Below, piece by piece: positions 1 through 11,745 of a DNA stretch of 64,000 bases. Source of the stretch: Parascedosporium putredinis (lineage: Eukaryota > Ascomycota > Sordariomycetes > Microascales > Microascaceae). How positions within the stretch are numbered: position 1 is the first letter of the stretch; every line of letters starts with the position of its first letter. Under the pieces are notes generated by a model that saw only the letters and a list, made by a program, of their open reading frames with translations, made no database searches and was not told the DNA's origin. Location of the stretch: assembly GCA_949357655.1 (NCBI GenBank), contig CASHTG010000001.1, positions 1,488,001 to 1,552,000 of the forward strand, given 5' to 3'. The position numbers and the translations under genes are program-made.

Positions 1-2293
1 ACGGAGGAACAGGGTGGCCCCAACAAGCTAAGCGACGACCAGGCGGAGAAGACGCAGAGGTGGCTGCAGCAATGCGGGATCACGTCGGCCTTTTGTCAGG
101 GAGAAGAGCGCATCCACCGATTCTGTTTGGAAGTGGATAACTGCATCGGCAAGCTGATTGGGGACAGCATGGTTGACGCGCCAGTTCTCTGGTCGAGCGA
201 GCTGTACCTGCGGGACAGGAAAATGCTCGAAAGTAGCAAGAATGGGGCGCCCCGCGACCGGGACTCATTTTGGGGCGGCGATGACACGTCGAGCATCCTG
301 TCCGACTCGGACAGGAGGTTCGGAACCGGCAGTCGGCCATTAGCGACGCTCCGGGATCTCCGCAACCTATCGGGGTTCAACTCGAGCCAGCAATCCTTTG
401 ACTCGTCCCGTTTCAGCTTTTCTCGGGCCAGCGCCAACTATTCGGATATCTTGGATGGGCAAGATTACTTTGGCGCGTCCTCTCCGGTACACACGATTGA
501 CTCTACGACGACATTTTGGTCACCCTTCCAGTCGACCATGTCGGCAAGCAACGCCACGTCGCGGGCGCATTCGCCGACGTCAAGCGTGACGAACCTATCC
601 AGCACGTTTTCCGGCCGGTTCCACAGTTCGCTACCAACCATTACCAGCCAATCCACGGGCCGCCCAGGCACGGCGACGTCGTCCAACGAGACGGTGTTCC
701 AGCAGCGACTATCAGAGGAGAAGTCAAGTTTCTGCTCGAGCTCCGGCAGACGCTGACTAGTCTTTTGCTCTCGGACCTCGGAAACCTCGTGTTCGTCCGA
801 GGGTCAGAGACGGACGCCTGGTTCGAGGATCTCGGCCAACAGTGCATCGACCTTCAGGAATCGACGGAGCGCAAGGCGAGGCGCGCCGCCGCTGCAGGGG
901 GTGGTGCCAAGGTTGCCCCCACCAGCACCCTCGCCGGTGCTGGTGCTGCGGCATCGACACCGGCACCAAAGAAGGACAAGGCGGCGGGGCCGTCGCCCCG
1001 ACCCAGAGTGATTGAGAAGAAGAAGAGCTTTGGTAACCTGCGGGAGCCGGCGAAACGCTGGTGAGCACGAAAGCAACGGGCGAGGGCGCGGCGGCTGAGG
1101 CGGCGCCACCGCCGCTGCAAGGACATGAGAGCTCCACGGCGAGCGCCAGCGATACCCTGACGGCGCGGAGCCGGACTTCCAACCGCGGGGCCCGATCCGA
1201 CTTTCCGTACAAGAAGGCGTACCAAAAGCTCCTTCGCATGTTTACGATTCACCCGAATCCCAACGTGAAGCTGAACGCGCTTCACGAACTAAAGCACCTG
1301 ATCCTCTCCTCGCTCACCCTCGGCGGCTCGAAACGAAGTCGGCTCGCGCTCGCGCGCTCGGAGCTGCAAGCAACCGCAGGGCTAGACGAGCAAGGGACAA
1401 GGCAGAGCCCGTTGGACGACGCCATCGATAAGATTAAGGAGAGACGGTCGCAGTCGGTGATGCAGGCTGGGGGATCGGGCCTGGCGGCCGGAACCCAGTT
1501 CAGGGGCTTGGGGCTGGAGACGCGGATACCGGGAACGGCAAACGCGGCGAGCATGGACCTGGCGGTGCTAGAAGTGCTCTCGTCCCTCTTCAAGGATGCG
1601 GCAATCCGGCCGAAAACCTTGTTCCGCGACCTACAATTCATCGCAGCCTTTGTTCCGTCTTCGGTGCTGGACAAGTCGGACAAGGGCACGTCGTTTTGGG
1701 AGGCGGGGCTCGCAGCGATCCGACTCAAGCAGGAGGTATGCCAGACGATGGTCAAGGTCACGGACAACGTGGTGGAACATCACACGAGCAAACGGAAGCA
1801 GGCGGTGGACACGATGAGCTCGCAAAGCGAGAGCGCGGCGGAGCAGCTGTCCTCGACGGCGTCACCATCGCCGCCGCCGGTCACAAGCAAGTACACTCTT
1901 CCGGACGCGGTGAGGATGGTGATAATCACGGCCAAGGAACAGAACCCAGCATCGCAGCGGGAGCTTGGCTTGTTTTGCCTCTCGCACCCAGAACTTATCG
2001 ACCGGGTGACGATGCCCCTGTCGAAGCCACGAGAGGTGTTTAAGCAGGCCATCATGGAGACGTACGGCGGTGGGCCGGGCCGGGGTGGCTCGGGGGTCGG
2101 CAGGCACCCGGCGGACAGGGAAAGAGCGCGCGCGACGGGATCGGGGGCGCAGCTCGGGGGTGGAGATGAGGGCGGCGAGGACGTGAGGAGCGATCCGGCG
2201 CTGATGTGCATGGCGCTGCATTGGATGCAAGCGGCAGATCAGGGCGGAGACCGGATCGCGACGGACTTTATACGGCAGCAAGGGGTGATTTAA
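1..2293 (+). CDS. conserved fungal protein of unknown function (5' partial, two frame breaks)
   Basis: The reading frame is already open at base 1, so the true start lies outside the window. Coding potential runs in frame 1 to about 715, in frame 3 to about 1060, then in frame 2 to the stop at 2293. Each change fits one missing base; no intron with a matching acceptor was found, although GTGAGC near 1060 could be read as a donor. The product has a folded N-terminal stretch, a Ser/Thr-rich low-complexity part (about bases 270-690), a helical segment containing KFLLELRQTLTSLLL, a second disordered Ala/Pro/Lys stretch, and a conserved-looking helical block around YKKAYQKLLRMFTIHP and NVKLNALHELKHL (about 1205-1310). 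The C-terminus is Gly-rich, then hydrophilic. I do not recognise the family; the alternating disordered and helical blocks suggest a cytoplasmic scaffold or regulatory protein, which is inference only. Confidence 0.6.
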
Positions 2294-2307
2294 GAATCAG
2301 CCGGGAG

Positions 2308-2350
2308 GAGAGAGAGAGAGAGAGAGAGAGAGAGTGAGTGAGTGAGTGAG
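2308..2350. repeat. (GA)n followed by (GTGA)n microsatellite
   Basis: A GA dinucleotide run of about 13 units passes directly into four to five GTGA units. It lies just past the stop codon of the upstream gene, so it is probably in the 3' untranslated region. Confidence 0.9.
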
Positions 2351-5294
2351 GTGGGGGAGTTGGGGGCAGGCAGGAAGTGGGATGCCGTCTTGGGGGTGCG
2401 GCGTATGAGAGATGTGGATTTCTTTTTCGTTCCCCGTCCGTGTTACTCCCCCTTTGTTTCTTTCTTGTTCCTTTCTTTCTTTTTCCTTATTTTCTTTTTG
2501 GTTTAAAAGAAGAAGGAAAAGCCCCTACATGTCCCGATTTAGATGGGGAAGGAAAAGACGAGATGATACCACGGCGTTTTCGTGTTTCTCGCACCATTTC
2601 TTACTGCTTTCTACGGCTCATGATTCCACAACTTTTTTTCTCCAATCTTTTAGTTTAAACATATACCATGGGAACATCGGGAGAGGGCCCAGGACGAGCA
2701 GAGCTGGCGGAGAGAGAGAGTGTGTGTAGGAGAGAAGGAGAGATCTGTTGATTTTTACGGGGAGGTTCATCTAGTATATACCTAGGGATAGATGAAATGA
2801 TTGGCACGATTAGGCCCTTTCTATTTGTTTTCTTTCCCCTATTTTGCACCTTTTTTCGGCTTTTCTTTCTTCTTTACTCTGCTTCGATTTGGATATCCCT
2901 CGTGCTCTGCTTAGATGTTTATGTCTTGCTATTGTTACTTTCTTTTTTCGTATTTGGAAAAAAGAAAGCTTTTCTAGGTCGCAACTGATACCATGTTCTG
3001 CAGGATACATTTGGAGGGATCTACCTCGGTACTGGACTGTGAAATGCGTTGACATAGAGAGATGGTGGTGGGCATGTGAGGAGGGCAGGGCATTGGGAGA
3101 GCCTGAGAGAGTCGGGACCACCATCCGGGAACGTGTTTATTGCCCTAGGACATATTTGGTTATGGGATACAGGAACTTGGGCGCTTCATCATGTTTCTTC
3201 TTTTCCTTTCTTCAAAAATACAAAATAAAAAGATTCGCTCTTGTATGTGGCTCACATCGTGCTCTAACATTCATCAATCACATAATTATTAATTCATTCT
3301 CCGAGCCACCAGACGTGTTGGCCATACAGGGAAGGCTCTCATGTGGGCCCTACGCCATAAGCAGCTACATGTAAGGTACATTTGTGAGCGTTTGCTTTGG
3401 TATCGTCCCATCTTCGTCGTTCCCCTCGTGATGTTCTTATGGTCGACAACGGCTTTCGGGACTTCAACGCAGAAATGGAAGGAGGGGAGATGCCCAGCAC
3501 CAAAGACGAGAAAACCGTCAGCTCAGGCCGAATCCTATGAGCCACTTGGCCATGGATGGCGGACGAACTTGGCTTGGTTCTTCAAAGGGTGGTGTGGCGG
3601 TGCTAGCCATGGATCGAATGGAGAGGCAGCGCAGCAAGGGAGAGAGGTGCACAGGAAAAAGGAAACTCGCACGTGGGGGATGAATCGTCACGAAACGAGA
3701 CATGCCTCCCATGTCGACCGGCGGCAGGCATTCAATCCAAACAAGCGAAAGGATTCGACCGTTGAACTCGGCTCGCTCGTGATTGATCGAGGTAAGCGAG
3801 AGCGAGGACGAGGGCGAGGCCTGCTCTGTGCTTTGCGTCGTGGATCGCAGCCGAGGGATCCGGACGAAACTACATCACTAAACGTCGTGTTATTCACTCA
3901 CTCATACATACTCATATTAGAGAAATCCGCCGACTGGAACAAGAATGGACAACCATGCTTCGAATGCTTTCCCCGCCCTTTGTTGCCAAGCCGCTGGAAA
4001 GGCTCCAGCTGAAAAGCTGGCAGAACCAAAACGCCCTATCTGGTGGTGGAATGAGAGCACGCCCCGCGCTAGGGGACTCGAGGGATTCCCCATCTCATTT
4101 TGCATCCGAACTGGTTCCTTCCGTCTGGGCACACAGAGAATGGAACAATGGAACAACGGAACAGGGCGAGAGGGGCTTGGCGTAGAACCCGATGGGCTGT
4201 ATGGAGACGGTGAACCCAGCAAAAGTTGCTAGGGAACGCAGGGCGAGAATACTTGTAGGTAAGAGTGAAGCTTAGCCTGCTTGAAACAAGCGCCAAGCTA
4301 CGGTACAATGGATCAATTTGGATTTCAAAGAGCAATGACGACGATGATGGTGTTTTGAAGCGAGACTGGCCTACCTCGACATGAAAGCGAAGCTCGCTCG
4401 GAGAGGCATTTCTCAAGTGTGGTCCTGCTGTGGCTGGCTGCACCTGAGCCGATGGAAGCCTTTTTCACTTTGAAGTTTGTGTTAAGCTAACCAGACGTTT
4501 TCCCTTGCCCTTATCCTTGGATCTTTTGTTGGCGCTGCTCGTGACACAATTTTCAACGCTTTTTGAAGTTATTTTGTCCATCTCCCTCTCTCATTTTGTT
4601 CACGAGGTTGAGGTTGAGAGCATAGATTCCCGTTTGGGGACCAAGTACGACCGATCTAGGTTCGACGAGGCTTGGTCATTTGAGTAGATCGTCATTGCCG
4701 GGCTGGAGCTATTATCGGGCGAAAGCTGAAGCTCGCGCTGGGGGTGGGAAACCTAAACCAGTTCGAGAGCTGCAGGTTCTGGGTGTGTGGGAGGTGGGGG
4801 ACACAACGAGACAACGGGACAACGGGGCTATGAGTCCTCGGCAAGCTCGAGCGGATTGGAGGAGTGATTGGGTTGTGCGCCCGCCATTGGCAAAAGGGTG
4901 TCAATAAAAGTGAACTTGAGCGTTTTTCCCTTGCCTCGGTGCTGCTATCCCAAGCTCCCAAAACCAATCCGCTTCGGCGAGGATGAGAGCAAAAAGAACA
5001 GGAAGGGTCGGGAATTACATCCACTGATTGATATCCTTCTTCTTCAAGCTCGCAGACTCGTCCCCGACCAAAAATTCCCACTCGGTCTCTCCATTGGGCG
5101 ACGGCTTTCTTTTGCCTGCAGCCTACATGGACAGGTCCAGGTAAGGCTGTGGATCCCCTCCAACACGGGCTCAGTTCAAGCTGTTGATGTGCCAGATGCA
5201 CGAGATGCACTAGATGCGCCAGATGCGCCAGCTCCGCCCCGTTTTCCTCGGCTGACTGGAAAGCCTAGCCATGTCCTTATCCACGCCCATACCT

Positions 5295-5318
5295 ATGCCC
5301 ATGCCCATGCCCATGCCC
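5295..5318. repeat. (ATGCCC)4 hexanucleotide repeat
   Basis: Four exact ATGCCC units, with degenerate CCCAT-type units just upstream (5282-5294). Preceding it, at about 5195-5230, is a degenerate run of GATGC(A/G)CCA-like units. Confidence 0.85.
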
Positions 5319-5476
5319 ACATACCATGGATCAAGGCGCGCATCACACGACACTGGCAAACAGGCAAAAAAAAATTAGTTTACATGTAGATCCAACAAGC
5401 ACCGATCAATCAACCCGTTGATGAGCAGTGGCGCATCGCGGGGCGGGGGCAGGGGCGTAGGTGTGGGCGTAGGTGT

Positions 5477-5552
5477 GGGCGTGGGCGTGAACGTGGTCCA
5501 GAATTGGTCCCGAGCATGTGTGGGCAACGAGTTGAGGCCCACGCCCACGCCC
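5477..5552. repeat. inverted repeat, 13-nt GTGGGC-type arms
   Basis: The arm at 5477-5489 (GGGCGTGGGCGTG) is the exact reverse complement of 5540-5552, separated by 50 bases. The flanks carry further GTGGGCGTAG-type units (5455-5475), so this may be a byproduct of two minisatellite tracts of opposite polarity. Confidence 0.7.
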
Positions 5553-5563
5553 GCCACGCCACT

Positions 5564-5583
5564 CATCAATTGATCAATTGATG
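5564..5583. repeat. 20-bp perfect palindrome
   Basis: The sequence is built of two overlapping CAATTG sites around a central GATC, and reads identically on both strands over all 20 bases. Symmetry stops at the next base on each side. It starts eleven bases after the inverted repeat described at 5477-5552. Confidence 0.9.
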
Positions 5584-6784
5584 CGATGCAATTGACCATC
5601 TATCCTTTTCCTTGCTGCTCCCGTCTCGCCCCACCGGAGCTGAGCGGAGCGTACATTGATGCAGTCTTCGCTCTCCATACTCTAGATCTGGATGGATCCA
5701 TGGATGAGACGATTCGATACTGCGACGCTTAGATACTGCGACACTGTACCACAAACGTACGTCACGTCGTGGCAGCGGAGGGAAGGAAGATGCAAAGCTT
5801 TGACGAAAGAAACTTGCCGACGATGATGCTGCCCGAGAAAGCCTTGGGCTAGCGCTTTTCCGTGACCGATCCACGGAGCTTCAAGTTCCTGCGTTCTTTT
5901 CTCTCCCTTTTTTCTTCTTTAATTTTAGTCCTAGAGTTTATTTTCCGTTACGTCAAGGTTGTTGTCGTGAGACGCTGGAAATGGGAAGGAGCATTGCAGT
6001 GAGCCCAGCACCTGCCTTCCCTTCGCTCTGCTATACAACGTGAATCATAGAAGAGATATATCTTGCCCTCTTTCTCCCTTCATCCTCTCACACACTCTCT
6101 CTATCTTTTTGAGCCATCTCCTCCCGCCTACATCTTCTTCTCTGAAGCTCAATCTGTGGATATCAGCTCAGGCATGATTGCCTTTGTCTCCGATTCTTCT
6201 TTTTTAGCCTCATTCCTGGATACGCCAACTCATTCTCTATTTGGTTCTCTACCCTCTCAGCACACACTAATACGCCGAATTGATCCCTGCAACAGCTGTA
6301 CCACATAGCGTGGATAAGCCAGCGTCCTCTAAACCCGGCTCCGAAATTCCAACCCTCGGGTCGTTTGTTTCCCCTCCCCGTCACGCCCCCCTCCCTCCCC
6401 TGGCGCTAGCCTGATTCTAGGGCATCGTGCGTATACTAAAGGCGCCGGTGTTGCTTGTCTTCAACACCTCGCGCTTTTCCCTCCCCTTCCCATTCATCTT
6501 TCCATCCCTCTCCTACCATCTTTGCCAAATTCCTTTTCTTTTCCACGGGAGAAAAAGAGTGTGCCCGTCCTCGCGGGGAAAGAAGGAACAACAAACAACA
6601 ACTTAAGAGCACATAAGAAGTGGCCTAAAAACACAGAATCCCAAGAAAGAAGGAGGGACACAGAGATAACAAGGAACCAGAACGAGAACCAGAAACGGCA
6701 CTCAAAAACAGCACTCAAGAGAGCGTGAGATTGAGGGTAACAAAAACATAAACCCGAAGGAAAGGTTCCCAACCCACCGCCGCC

Positions 6785-9677
6785 ATGAGCTCCAAGGCAA
6801 ACAGGAGGCTGTCCAAAGGCCAGAGCCACATCGACCCAGAGCTCGCCAACCTCCCCCTCCATGAGCTGCTCGATAGGACCTCGAGCAACGGCGCCAACGA
6901 TGACTTGCCCGCCTACAGCGTCGCCCCCAGGACATGCCGCTCCCCTCCCGCTCTCCCCGCCCGGCTTCACCCCCGCCCTGCCCTTCACCACTCTCCAGCT
7001 CAGCAACGAGCCCCCGTGTTCCCCAACGCGGACACGTGCCTCGCCCACCTCAAGCTGCTGTACGCCTTTCGCAACCTCAAGGAGGACATCGGGTATAGCG
7101 ATGGCCTGTGGGGCATCACGGACCCGGAGCCCGCCGAAAACCCGAACCCCCACTTGCTCAGTCGGCTGAGGAGAAGCGCTGGGCCATCTACCTCGCCAGG
7201 GCCGTGGACCGGTATGAGACTTGGTGGAACACGTATGAGGGCCGGAGGCTCGACATGACGGACTTGGAGATGAAGACGACCACTGCCTATGAAATGTTTC
7301 CGTTCCAGGTCGATCCGGTTAGAATGAGGTGGGATGAAGTTCAATTGATGCCTCTCGGTAAGTTTCCTTTTTTCCCTCCCCTTTTTCTTTCTTTCTTTTG
7401 GGGGTTACTTTTCGGTGTTTCTTCTTGCAAATCCGTTTCTGTTTTGTTTCTCCCTCTCTGCCTCCCTCTCTTTTCTTTTTTTTTTTTCCGCACGTCTCCT
7501 AGAAAGTAGCCCGCTAACACTAACGGCCCCTACCATCAAGATATCCTCTTGGTCTGGCACTCGCACATGCTCAATCCCCGCTCTTTTCTCGAAGACTGCA
7601 TGCGCGCCGGTATGCGCGGCTTCTGGAGCACCGGTCTCCCTGGAAGCTCATCAACGACGCCATCAACGACGACTTTACCTACCGTGTCTCAGACGAGGCC
7701 AAGAAACAGTGGACCGCCCGCACCAACCGGCCGTGGGACAACGTCGACGAGCCCGCAACCAAAATTATCCAGTGTCCCGCGTGCCGAGGCCGGTGCTCGG
7801 TGCCGTGGACGAGCTGGCGTGCGGACCTGCGGGACCCCTCGGACGCCGACTTCGAGGGCCGCGGCTACGGCGACGGCCGCCTCTTCCTATGGTGCCCCAA
7901 CGAACAGTGCGGCATGGCCCTGACCAAGGACCGCCTCTGCCTCGGCCGCTTCGTCGACGACGTGCGCCGCACCTTGCTCGACGGATCTCCCATGCCAGGT
8001 ACCTTGCTCAAGCTCGAGTCCGGCCTGCCCGTCGCCAGCGTCCCCGGCAAGCCCGCGCTGCACGCTTTTCCCAGCTACCTCGTCCGCGACTCCATGCGAC
8101 CCCTCTTCGTCGACTTGTTTACCGCACCCGGCCCGGGCGTGAGCGTGCGGTCCCGCGACCAGCCCGAGGACTTTGGGGTCGTGCGCGAGGCGTTTGGCGC
8201 CCGCCTCGCCAACATTGCTGAAGTCTCCCGCATCGCCGGTACCCCGTGCACAGGGGCGAATATTGCCCGGCGCTACCTGCCCCGGGAAGGGAGGATGGCC
8301 GTGCGCAAGATGCTGAGCAGATACAATAATAATTGCTCGCCGTTTGCCCTCGACTTGGTGGGGGCCGTGCTGAGGCAGGGCCTCTTTATCGACAAGATGC
8401 ACAAGGTGAGTTTCAAAAACAAAGAGGGCGCAAATAACCTCAAAAATACCCGGACCGGACCAGACCGGACCGGAACCGCTAATACGTCTCTTCCCCATAG
8501 ATTGACTGGCTCCACAGCCCCTCCGCTCGGTCGACCATGGAGCGGCTGACGGTCAAGTACAACCGGTTCCTCGAGCTCATGGGCCGCTTCCGGCGCAAGA
8601 TGTGCGTGCCCACGCTGGACATTGACTTGGCGTGGCACACGGCGCAGCTGAGCCCCAGCGCCTACTTTTCCACGGTCATCCTCAAGTGTCACCGCTTCGT
8701 CAACCACGACGACAAGATTGAGTCGGCCACGCTACAGGGCGGGTTCGAGTGGACGTCCAAGGCGTACCAGAAGAGATTCGGCGAAGTGTACTCGGAGTGC
8801 ACGTGCTGGTACTGCGAGACGTTGAGGTCATCGCATATTTCCTCGTTTGGGAGCTCGCTTGGCATGTCGTCTCAGGAACGAAGTAGGTTTTTTCTTTGTG
8901 TTATCCCATTTCTTCTAGGAACACTCGTCCCTTGAAAAAAGAAAAAAACAACTCTTTCCTCTCCGGTCATATCACTAACATGGCTCGTTTCTCCCTTCTT
9001 CCGCAGTTGCCGACAGGTTCCATCAGTCTGGAGCAGCGCGCTTCTGCCCATCAGACAAGTCGGCGCACATTTCAGCGCACAACTCGGTGCGGACCTCGGT
9101 CTCGGCGTCGGCGGAAGCCAGGTTCAACAAGGAGCTTGGTCGCCAATTCCTCAAGGCGCAGAAACGCGCGGCGCAAAAGGGCCGGTCTATCCCGTCCAAG
9201 CGCGAGTATCACGATCACTGGGGGTACGTGTTTTCGGTGTTTTCTTTTTTTCTTTTTCCCTTTACATTTTGTCCAACGGAATGGTGACTCTCTCGTCTCA
9301 TTTCCCGCTTGCTTCGGGCACTAACGCGAGATGAAATCCAGAACAACGTACCTCCTTTACGGACCGTACGTATACCCAATGTACTTTTACCCGCCCATGT
9401 ATTACGGCGGATGCCCGGCGGGAGGGAGCACCAGCGGTGGTGGTGGTGGTGGATGCGCCCCGGCACGTGCAGTGAGGGCATGGCGAACGGGGGTTGTGGT
9501 GGGCCGGGCGGGTGTGGATCCTGCGGTACAGACGGAGGTGAAGGATCCGCGGTGGCCTGCGGGAGCTGCGGCGCGGGAGGAGATACGGGTGGAGGCGGAG
9601 GTGGAGACGGCGGTGGTGGTGGCGGTGACGGCGGCGGTGGTGGCGGTTGTGGTGGATGCGGAGGTTGCGGAGGCTAA
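6785..9677 (+). CDS. DUF1399 / glycine-rich-domain (GRDP-like) protein
   Basis: Five exons by my reading: 6785-7357, 7541-8405, 8501-8882, 9007-9223, 9342-9677, all with GT/AG ends; the first intron has a CTAAC branch site. Five one-base corrections (extra C near 6935; missing bases near 7010, 7150, 7638 and 9462, mostly in C runs) give a continuous frame of about 791 aa. The family marks are the paired His motifs VWHSHMLNPRSF (exon 2) and DLAWHTAQLSPSAY (exon 3), and Cys pairs CPACRGRC and CPNEQC that could bind metal. In the second His motif, relatives as I recall them read WHTHQ; here Ala replaces the second His. The C-terminus is a Gly/Cys-rich tail of about 70 residues. Fungal members are often labelled sulfonate dioxygenase; I see no dioxygenase motif to support that. 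The biochemical role is not known to me. Start chosen as the first ATG after the A-rich leader. Confidence 0.8.
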
Positions 9678-11745
9678 GTTTTTTCTTTCCTTCTTTTCCT
9701 TTTATTCTCCCTTGGGCTTATGAGTGGGGGGGAGGCGGCAGATGGGGGCCGAAGACGTGCTTTCTGGGGTAGAGAATTCCCAAGCCTGGTTGAACACAGC
9801 CGGGAAGGATTGACACCGCATAAGGACGGTTTTGGGGGAGAGGATGGAGCCAAGAGGATGCCAAGCCCACCCATCTTTCATTACTGCTTCCCGTTCTCCA
9901 CGTTCTCGGGTGGTTAGTCTAGTTTGCTTGTCGCGTTGACGATGATGTAGCGTAGCTTTTAGTTTCCTCCTTTTTCTGAGTTTGCGAGTTTTGAAGATAT
10001 CCATATACAGCTATTCCGTTCTACTTGTATTTGAGTTCCAAGGGAATCGCCTCGCAGGACGTGTGCATCCATGATTTCACGTTTTTCTTTATCAGACCCA
10101 TGGACCCCCTCCCCTCTACCCCCTTACTACTCTAGGAACTGAAGAGAGGCAGGCAAATAGCGCCCAGACGGCTTCAAGTTGGGTTCTACTGCTGGCGAAC
10201 ATGTATCAATAATCTGCTCCGTTCCGAGGATACGTGGACCCGCTAATGGAAGCAGTTTCACGCCGGCTTATCAACCCAAATAGAGGAGAGGAAAATGAAA
10301 ATCAAGGGGAAAATGAGGAAAAGAAAGAGATGCCCGAAATAGACGCCAAGAGCCAAGAGATCGCCGACTAGGTCATTTCGTTCCGGGCACCAGGGCAGGG
10401 CGTTTTCAGTGGACTTTCTCCCCGAATGGCCCAAGTGGACCCTAGTCGACCCTCCCCGGCGACTATCAATCAATTTCGAAGCCCGAGCTTACAAAGCGAC
10501 AAGATCGGATGATGGTCACAATGGCACCACGAGATTCACTGTTCTGAATAATGTTCATGGATCATTGAAGAAATAAAGCGTAATCAACTCTGCATCGATC
10601 CAAGGCATACGGTATATGTTTTCATGGAATATTGAAGGACATGTAGTCAGTGAGAAAGTGAGAAGTATACCGCCGCTATTCCCTCTAAGCGTGGAGTAGC
10701 CCAAGAGCTATTAGGCATTTCGCAAATTTCTGTTGTCCACATACATTCAAAATGCAACACATATCATTTATATAATAAACGGGGAGACAGAAGGGTAAAA
10801 GCGCCCATTTGGAAGATTAGTTATCCTTAGTTATCCCCCTGTAGCGTGACGGACTCCGGCCACTCCAACGACGGGCGAAAGCTTCGGAGATCAAACCACG
10901 GCACACGCCAACTTGGTCACCAATCAAAACCGCCGTCGCTCCCGACCCCACACGCGTGCTGACCCGGGAAAAAGCAGGCTCGGTGCCGGCGGGAAGGAAT
11001 ATGCCAGAGTCTCACAAAGACGACGTCGTGGGCCGGAAGCTGAGCCGGGCCATCTCTCACAAAAAAAAGAAGAACAAAGGATTCTCGCCGTTTTTCGAAG
11101 CCCCCGATGCTGTTTGGTGAGGGAAATGGTGGACAAGAAGGAAAAGCAACGGTGTCTCCACGGACGCTAGTACACAAACTGCGATGGACTCGACCCTGGC
11201 CACGCGAAATGGCGCAATCGTTGCTCATCCCGCCACACCCGCGCGCCCACTTTTCTCTCAAAGCTCGCAACAAACCCTTTGGGCTTGGCGGGCCTCCTCG
11301 GCGACCTCTCGCTCGCTTGTTCCCCCCGTGCCTTGCCTCCACTCCATCTAAACCCCGAGAGGGTCCTCCCCCCGCGCCCCCAAACCCAAAAGAGTTTGAG
11401 CCAAAGCCGAAAGTAAAGAAAGGGAAAAAAAGAGCAAAAAGAGGAACGAGGCAAAGAGCTGACGGTTAGTACCGAAACGGAAACCTAGTCTCTTGAACTG
11501 CGTCGGAGCAAGCTAGCGTGAATACAAATACAAAGTGGCCACCCTCAACCTCCTGCATGTGTAGATTACCTTGATATAGACCCCGAGTAATCCTTCTCCC
11601 CCCCAACTCCATTCTATCCCGAGTACGTGACTATCCTCCAAGAAAGCACCCTACCCTTCCCCTCCACTCGGAGGAGCTCAAGAGCCAAAAACGACCCAAG
11701 GCAAAGCCACCTCCTCCCCAGAGAAGCGTATCCGCCCACGGCATC
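9678..11745. other. 2.1 kb intergenic region, no gene recognised
   Basis: The first few hundred bases look like a 3' untranslated region (T-rich, with ATATC and TTGTAT stretches near 10000). The rest has only short open frames without recognisable products. The last 200 bases are CT-rich and contain CCACCTCC-type runs expected of a promoter for the gene at 11746. Confidence 0.55.

Larger units (their letters stand above)
2294..6784. other. 4.5 kb intergenic region, no gene recognised
   Basis: The longest open frames (223 aa at 3341-4012 plus, 172 aa at 4692-5210 minus) have no family resemblance and unnatural composition, so I treat them as chance. The first 700 bases are T-rich and look like a 3' untranslated region. 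From about 6060 the plus strand becomes CT-rich (CTCTCTCACACACTC-type) and then A-rich, as expected for a promoter and 5' leader of the gene starting at 6785. One TACCTCGGTA motif is at 3022. Repeats and a palindrome at 5.3-5.6 kb are listed separately. Confidence 0.6.

Noticed and set aside
3341..4012. 223-aa plus-strand frame
   Set aside because: No family features, unnatural composition with many Trp and Arg, and no promoter-like or splice context.
6785..9677. Sulfonate (2-oxoglutarate-dependent) dioxygenase label
   Set aside because: Common in databases for this family, but the His-x-Asp...His pattern of that enzyme class is not visible; the His motifs are those of DUF1399.
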